A stretch of 17,457 nt of DNA from an uncultured Bacillota bacterium. GTDB taxonomy: Bacteria > Bacillota > JAAYKD01. The stretch is from the NCBI GenBank assembly GCA_937897315.1, contig CALCNS010000016.1:1-17457 (forward strand). The letters are read 5' to 3'. The notes beneath the pieces were generated by a model. The model did no database searches. It saw only the letters and a list, made by a program, of their open reading frames with translations, and was not told the DNA's origin. How positions within the stretch are numbered: position 1 is the first letter of the stretch; each line of letters begins with the position of its first letter. Made by a program: the position numbers and the translations under genes. Shown piece after piece: positions 13,892-17,457 of the stretch.

Positions 13892-15142
13892 ATGAACCGA
13901 CCGGAAAGCACACTGCAAATACATAGGCGCCGACTCAACAATATAAAGAATTTCATCATCGTATTCACTACTTTAGCCTTGTTGATTGGACTTTTAACCA
14001 GTTTTGTCACGAGTCAAACTCCGTGGCAATTAAATCGATATATTCCCTCCGTGGTGGAAGAGTCGCATTTGAAACAAAAATGGGTCAATGAAATCTTGTT
14101 ACCCAGTGGTTTAGGTAGCATTGACGATAATGGGCAAATCACCGGCTGGATACACACAAAAACCTCCGGAACCGTTTTAAAAGTACAAGCCGATCAAACG
14201 TTTCAAAGCTCTACCAGTATTATCTTAAAAGAATATTCTCTATTTGTCTATGCCGATAGCAGCAAGCAAGTTTGGTTGCATCGGGGGCAGAAAAGTTTAT
14301 CCGCTTATGGCGAGACCAGCAATGTACTCTGGGAGCAACGCTTTGCAACATGGGCTGAAAATGCCTGGGCTAGCGACGACGGATATATTTTGGTCTCCAC
14401 CAAAGAAAACGATACAGATTGGGCTATCACTTTATTCGATGCGAGTGGAAACCTTCTATGGAAGTATAACACCACAAAACAAATCATCGTGGATGCAAAA
14501 ATTGCAACTCAGGGAAAAAGTGTGTTGCTGACGACTCGTACTCAGCAAGCTCCAGCCATGACAGAGTTCTCTTTAATTAATCCCTATGGATTGCTACTCG
14601 ATCATCTCAGTATGCCCGTTGCCACCACACATTCCACCGCGATACATCCCAATGGAGTTCTGGCTACGGTCTCCGCAGATCAGTATTTATACTCCTTGGA
14701 AGATCCGGCAAAGAAAACGTTGTCCACTTCCTCCATGCTGCCCTCTGCTACCTCGACAGAGTCAGAAGAATCCCAAAGTTCCATACAATTACCTGCTCCC
14801 ATTACTAAACTAGTCTACTCGGACAAAAACAACAGTGTCGTTGCCGCTTGCTGGGACGAAATCAACAAAACTGGTTTTCTTACATATCTGGATCGCGGCA
14901 CTCAGTTGTTGTGGAGTGAACCCTTACGACAAAAACTGCTTGTTTTAGGGGTACATCCATCCGGATATGCCATTTATGGTGGTAGCAACGGCGAAGTCTT
15001 CACATACACGAATCAGGGAACCCTTATTTGGAAGCACGGCGTAACGGAGAATAATCTAATTGATTTGGCTTTTTCTGCCAGTGGTGAATTTGTAGCCGGT
15101 TTAGATCAGACAGGAAAGTTAATCCTTTGGCAAATACCATAA
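13892..15142 (+). CDS. Membrane-anchored beta-propeller-like protein of unknown function
   Basis: A 416-residue protein with a basic cytoplasmic start (about 1-20), one membrane helix at about 21-41 and a large external region. That region shows repeating strands with an Asp/Gly-Asn-x-Leu-x-Trp pattern (SNVLWEQR, GNLLWKYN, TQLLWSEP, GTLIWKHG, GKLILWQIP). This is typical of PQQ- or WD40-like propeller blades. A Ser/Thr/Glu-rich stretch at about 283-304 looks like a flexible insert. It resembles the DUF5711-type proteins found near cvpA in clostridia, but I could not test this. No catalytic motif is visible, so a scaffold or sensing role outside the membrane is an inference. AAGGAGG precedes the ATG. 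It sits 16 bases after the SGNH gene and 16 before cvpA. Confidence 0.8.
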   Translation: MNRPESTLQIHRRRLNNIKNFIIVFTTLALLIGLLTSFVTSQTPWQLNRYIPSVVEESHLKQKWVNEILLPSGLGSIDDNGQITGWIHTKTSGTVLKVQADQTFQSSTSIILKEYSLFVYADSSKQVWLHRGQKSLSAYGETSNVLWEQRFATWAENAWASDDGYILVSTKENDTDWAITLFDASGNLLWKYNTTKQIIVDAKIATQGKSVLLTTRTQQAPAMTEFSLINPYGLLLDHLSMPVATTHSTAIHPNGVLATVSADQYLYSLEDPAKKTLSTSSMLPSATSTESEESQSSIQLPAPITKLVYSDKNNSVVAACWDEINKTGFLTYLDRGTQLLWSEPLRQKLLVLGVHPSGYAIYGGSNGEVFTYTNQGTLIWKHGVTENNLIDLAFSASGEFVAGLDQTGKLILWQIP

Positions 15143-15158
15143 GAAAGAAGGAGTGAAA

Positions 15159-15875
15159 ATGACGGATACCTTACTGAAAAGTTATAATTGGGTGGATGGA
15201 GTCATCGTTGGAATTCTCCTGTTGGGCGCGTTGCGCGGTTACCAATCGGGTTTTTTAAAGGCACTGATCAATCTTGCCGTAACGATTGGTGGGTTCATTG
15301 TTGCAGTCATTTATCACCCTGCGGTAGCGACTTGGTTGAATGATGTATTTCATTTACAAGAGAAAATCGTCACCTTTTTAACTCCCAAAATCATCATACC
15401 AACCATGCCCGTTTCGGAAGCAGATCCGATTGGTTATTTGGCAGAGCATGTTCTAAAGCTTACACTGCCCCAAGCAACCTTAGATTATTTGCGTCGTAGT
15501 GTTGAGTCTTTAGGGAAAATCAATGTTCAATCCATGGCAGGCAATTTAGGTCAATTGGTATCCACAATGCTGGCAGGGCTTTTGATTAGCGCATTAGCCT
15601 TTCTAACTGTGTTGTTGGGAGTTCATATAGTTGGCAATATTACACTTTTTCTATTGAGACATGTACTGCGGGTAGCCGGAAGTGTACCCGATCGCATTTT
15701 TGGCTTTGCCGTGGGGGCGTTGCAAGCCGCTGCTTTGGTGATAGCCACCATTGCTTTTGCTGTTCCTTTGTTGGCTTCCTCCGGTCCATCCACTTTGACT
15801 GCACGGGTAGCGGAGTCCATGTTGGCCAACCAGCTCATGACGATTTATTACCGCATATTGACTTTGTTTACATAG
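15159..15875 (+). CDS. CvpA-family membrane protein
   Basis: A 238-residue membrane protein. The N-terminal signature WVDGVIVGILLLGALRGYQSGFLKAL is characteristic of the CvpA family (named from colicin V production). About four hydrophobic segments are seen, near 12-30, 36-54, 128-152 and 178-203. The region between the second and third is predicted to be outside or peripheral. CvpA proteins affect envelope integrity and biofilm or colonisation traits in several bacteria; no biochemical activity is established. A GTG two codons upstream is in frame, but the ATG at 15159 is better spaced after AAGGAG. Location beside two exported proteins supports an envelope role. Confidence 0.88.
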   Translation: MTDTLLKSYNWVDGVIVGILLLGALRGYQSGFLKALINLAVTIGGFIVAVIYHPAVATWLNDVFHLQEKIVTFLTPKIIIPTMPVSEADPIGYLAEHVLKLTLPQATLDYLRRSVESLGKINVQSMAGNLGQLVSTMLAGLLISALAFLTVLLGVHIVGNITLFLLRHVLRVAGSVPDRIFGFAVGALQAAALVIATIAFAVPLLASSGPSTLTARVAESMLANQLMTIYYRILTLFT

Positions 15876-15888
15876 AAAGGGTTTCACG

Positions 15889-16131
15889 ATGGCAGAATTC
15901 TTGATTGGTGATATCGTAAAAATGCGTAAAACCCACCCCTGTGGTGGTGAAACTTGGGAAATCATGCGTGTTGGTATGGACTTTAGAATCCGTTGCCAGA
16001 CTTGCGGACATAGCCTAATGATTCCGCGAAGCAAATTTGAAAAGTCAGTGCGAATGGTTGTTCAGCGTGGAGATGCACTAAAAACGGCACAATCACGTCC
16101 TGTTTTTGACCGTCCTCAAACAGAAAAATAA
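15889..16131 (+). CDS. DUF951 family protein (YyzM-like)
   Basis: An 80-residue protein of the DUF951 family, recognisable by GDIVKMRKTHPCGGETWEI, then RIRCQTCGHSLMIPRSKFEKSV. Three cysteines and nearby histidines (HPCG, CQTCGH) could form a metal site, but this is not proven. The family is typically about 65 residues; here a polar tail of about 15 residues is added. In Bacillota the gene commonly lies just before ychF or rpsF, as it does here. Function is unknown. The ATG follows AAAGGG by seven bases, 13 bases after cvpA. No terminator separates it from rpsF. Confidence 0.88.
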   Translation: MAEFLIGDIVKMRKTHPCGGETWEIMRVGMDFRIRCQTCGHSLMIPRSKFEKSVRMVVQRGDALKTAQSRPVFDRPQTEK

Positions 16132-16132
16132 G

Positions 16133-16161
16133 TTGCTTTTCTAGATATCCTATGATATAAT
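16133..16161 (+). promoter_or_regulatory. Extended -10 promoter for rpsF-ssb-rpsR
   Basis: TTGCTT (16133-16138), 17 bases, TATAAT (16156-16161), with TG one base before the -10. It begins two bases after the DUF951 stop codon. Confidence 0.8.
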
Positions 16162-16166
16162 TTCTT

Positions 16167-16216
16167 GGTTCCCCCGCTCTACCAAAGGTAGGGCCGTTAG
16201 TCCGGGGGGGAGGAGG
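16167..16216 (+). promoter_or_regulatory. Folded leader of rpsF, probable S6:S18 autoregulatory motif
   Basis: An inner hairpin GCTCTACC-AAA-GGTAGGGC (16176-16194, one T-G pair) sits within an outer stem of CCCCC (16171-16175) and the G run 16204-16210. An unpaired 3' side, CGTTAGTCC, lies between them. The CCG at 16194-16196 sits at the inner stem-bulge junction. The S6:S18 complex is known to bind a leader hairpin with a CCG bulge and repress this operon. The closing G run adjoins the AGGAGG site at 16211, so a stabilised fold would block translation. Confidence 0.7.
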
Positions 16217-16224
16217 TGAATGGA

Positions 16225-16512
16225 ATGAATCATTACGAATTGATGTACATCATGATTCCTACCTTAGAGGGTGAAGCCTTGGAGGGTGTGATGTCAAAGG
16301 TCACCACATTGATCGAATCGGTCAATGGTACCGTCACTGAAGTAAAGAAATGGGGCAAACGACGTCTTGCATACGAAATCAACGATATTAAAGATGGTTT
16401 CTATGTTGTTGTTACGTTTGACACTGCTCCCGAATCCATCAGTGAAATCGATCGTGTCTTGAAGTTGACGGAGGAAGTTCTCCGTTTCTTGATTACAAAA
16501 AACGACGAATAA
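16225..16512 (+). CDS. rpsF: 30S ribosomal protein S6
   Basis: A 95-residue S6 of normal length. It begins NHYELMYIMIPTLEGEAL and contains the conserved VKKWGKRRLAYEINDIKDGFY and the closing EEVLRFLITK. S6 forms a heterodimer with S18 on the platform of the small subunit. An in-frame GTG at 16216 overlaps the ribosome binding site itself, so the ATG at 16225, eight bases after AGGAGG, is the start. It is the first gene of rpsF-ssb-rpsR, preceded by a folded leader and its own promoter. Confidence 0.97.
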   Translation: MNHYELMYIMIPTLEGEALEGVMSKVTTLIESVNGTVTEVKKWGKRRLAYEINDIKDGFYVVVTFDTAPESISEIDRVLKLTEEVLRFLITKNDE

Positions 16513-16537
16513 TAAAGAGATACGGAGGATATAAGCG

Positions 16538-16972
16538 ATGGTTAACCATATCGTTTTGGTCGGTCGTCTCACCCGAGATCCCGAAATGCGTTATACCCCC
16601 AGCGGTGCTTCGGTAGCCCGATTCACCTTGGCAGTTGACCGCAATCGTAAAGGCCCCAACGGAGAACGCCAAACTGATTTCATCCGTTGTAGTATCTGGA
16701 ACAAACAAGCTGAATTTGTCATCAACTATGTAAAAAAAGGCCGATTAGTCGCGGTAGAAGGTTCACTGAGAATCGATAGTGCTACTCAACCCGATGGCAC
16801 ACGTCGCGACTATGTAGAAGTCTCCTGTAATTCCATTACACCCTTGGATCGTGCCAAGGAAGGTAGTATGGAGAATGGTGAGATGCCCGGTGATATGCCG
16901 TACGACTCTTACGAGGAAAACCGAACCGGTAAACAGGTACAAGAAAGTGATGATGACGTACCCTTCAACTAA
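16538..16972 (+). CDS. ssb: Single-stranded DNA-binding protein
   Basis: A 144-residue SSB. The OB fold covers about 1-105, with MVNHIVLVGRLTRDPEMRYT, FIRCSIWNKQAE and VKKGRLVAVEGSLRID. A flexible acidic Gly/Met/Asp-rich linker follows, and the tail ends DDDVPFN. SSB tetramers coat single-stranded DNA, and their acidic tips recruit repair and replication proteins. Here one extra asparagine follows the normally terminal phenylalanine. The gene lies 25 bases after rpsF, with CGGAGG upstream, in the standard order between rpsF and rpsR. Confidence 0.96.
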   Translation: MVNHIVLVGRLTRDPEMRYTPSGASVARFTLAVDRNRKGPNGERQTDFIRCSIWNKQAEFVINYVKKGRLVAVEGSLRIDSATQPDGTRRDYVEVSCNSITPLDRAKEGSMENGEMPGDMPYDSYEENRTGKQVQESDDDVPFN

Positions 16973-17005
16973 AGATTGACACACAAAATAAAGGAGATAA
17001 GATCC

Positions 17006-17287
17006 ATGGCTGAACCATACAATCGCAATCGCAATCGCGATAATGACGATAAAAACGAACGCCGCTCCAAAGCGCGCCGTCCCCGTCGCCGTGTTTGCAG
17101 CTTCTGCGTTGACAAAGTCGAGCAGATAGATTACAAAGAAGTCGACCGTTTGCGTCTATTCCTCACAGAACGCGGAAAAATTTTACCGCGTCGTGTTTCG
17201 GGTTGCTGTGCAAAACATCAACGCAAGCTCACCCAAGCCATTAAGAGAGCACGTATTGTGGCGTTACTACCCTTTACAACCGAATAA
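17006..17287 (+). CDS. rpsR: 30S ribosomal protein S18
   Basis: A 93-residue S18. The N-terminus is a polar [15 protein letters not shown] stretch coded by short tandem repeats, followed by a basic RPRRR. The core has [22 protein letters not shown]. Four cysteines (C31, C34, C67, C68) match the zinc-binding form of S18. It pairs with S6 on the small subunit platform. The frame is open ten codons further upstream, but the ATG at 17006 lies nine bases after AAGGAG and fits the family start. It is followed directly by a terminator. Confidence 0.96.
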   Translation: MAEPYNRNRNRDNDDKNERRSKARRPRRRVCSFCVDKVEQIDYKEVDRLRLFLTERGKILPRRVSGCCAKHQRKLTQAIKRARIVALLPFTTE

Positions 17288-17293
17288 AATTCG

Positions 17294-17319
17294 AACCGTC
17301 CGTTATCCGGACGGTTTTT
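17294..17319 (+). terminator. Terminator of the rpsF-ssb-rpsR operon
   Basis: AACCGTCCG (17294-17302) pairs with CGGACGGTT (17308-17316) around a five-base loop, and TTTTT runs to 17319. It begins six bases after the rpsR stop. Confidence 0.9.
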
Positions 17320-17337
17320 GTTTGCTTTCTATGTTTA

Positions 17338-17366
17338 TTGACTTCAGGGAAAACTTCAGGTAAAAT
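17338..17366 (+). promoter_or_regulatory. Sigma-A type promoter for the next gene
   Basis: TTGACT (17338-17343), 17 bases, TAAAAT (17361-17366). The spacer contains ACTTCAGG twice, at 17341-17348 and 17353-17360, about one helical turn apart. Confidence 0.75.
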
Positions 17367-17449
17367 GGAGTGTCGTCGATATGGATGCATGAACCCTATT
17401 CTGTTATCACGAAATGTATAGCTTGATACCCCTCAAAGGAGCGGAAACA

Positions 17450-17457
17450 TTGAATCG
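17450..17457 (+). CDS. Possible first codons of the next gene (cut by right edge)
   Basis: A TTG at 17450 lies eight bases after AAAGGAG (17435-17441) and about 80 bases after the promoter at 17338-17366. Only two full codons are present, so the product cannot be named. In related genomes rpsR is often followed by a DUF2232 membrane protein or GdpP gene; that is context only. Confidence 0.35.

Noticed and set aside
17389..17421. A ten-codon open frame (MNPILLSRNV) in the leader before the right-edge gene
   Set aside because: No ribosome binding site precedes its ATG, and its codons show no attenuation-like run of one amino acid.
1..17457. CRISPR arrays, insertion sequences, tRNA or rRNA genes
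   Set aside because: I saw no regularly spaced repeats, transposase-like frames, terminal inverted repeats flanking genes, or tRNA cloverleaf sequence in the intergenic regions.

Overview
The window reads as a stretch of chromosome from a low-to-mid GC member of the Bacillota (Firmicutes). Evidence for this is the RNase J gene, abundant AGGAGG-type ribosome binding sites, many TTG and GTG starts, near-consensus sigma-A promoters, and the linkage of a DUF951 gene with rpsF-ssb-rpsR. I see no mobile element, phage gene, CRISPR array, tRNA or rRNA. Coding density is high and no gene-free stretch exceeds 300 bases; the longest gaps, about 180-190 bases, are divergent promoter regions. A clostridial or Negativicutes-like lineage is a reasonable guess, but I cannot fix the class from sequence alone.

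Layout. Positions 1-3537 (minus strand) hold a cell-envelope operon ftsE-ftsX-M23 peptidase-ctpA. ctpA runs off the left edge, so only its first 264 codons are present. Divergent from it, 3719-5389 encodes RNase J. After a strong bidirectional terminator come three minus-strand genes, lysS, a Nudix hydrolase and an MreB/Mbl-type actin homologue (8671 down to 5437). lysS and mreB each have a good promoter. A MarR-type regulator at 8862 is divergent from lysS, with a perfect consensus promoter and a nested TATC/GATA dyad over its probable start point. Convergent with it is a short family A DNA polymerase (11110 down to 9344) that has no 5' nuclease domain and has lost the catalytic acids of its exonuclease domain. 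A Nudix-PpaX pair (11234-12290) and a convergent tcdA gene (13048 down to 12335) follow.

From 13153 to the right edge everything is on the plus strand. A tightly spaced group encodes a membrane-anchored SGNH hydrolase, a membrane-anchored beta-propeller-like protein, a CvpA-family membrane protein and a DUF951 protein. Next is the ribosomal/replication operon rpsF-ssb-rpsR, with its own extended -10 promoter and a folded leader resembling the S6:S18 autoregulatory motif. After its terminator comes a further promoter and what looks like the first two codons of another gene.

How the genes fit together. FtsEX is known to control coiled-coil peptidoglycan hydrolases from across the membrane, so the M23 protein in the same operon is the natural partner, and CtpA could process or degrade exported proteins of the same system. 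MreB adds a second cell-wall theme. The rest is mostly housekeeping: RNA decay, tRNA charging and modification, nucleotide clean-up and ribosomal proteins. No obviously new defence or mobile system was found. The most unusual items are the stripped-down polymerase and the SGNH/propeller/CvpA envelope operon.
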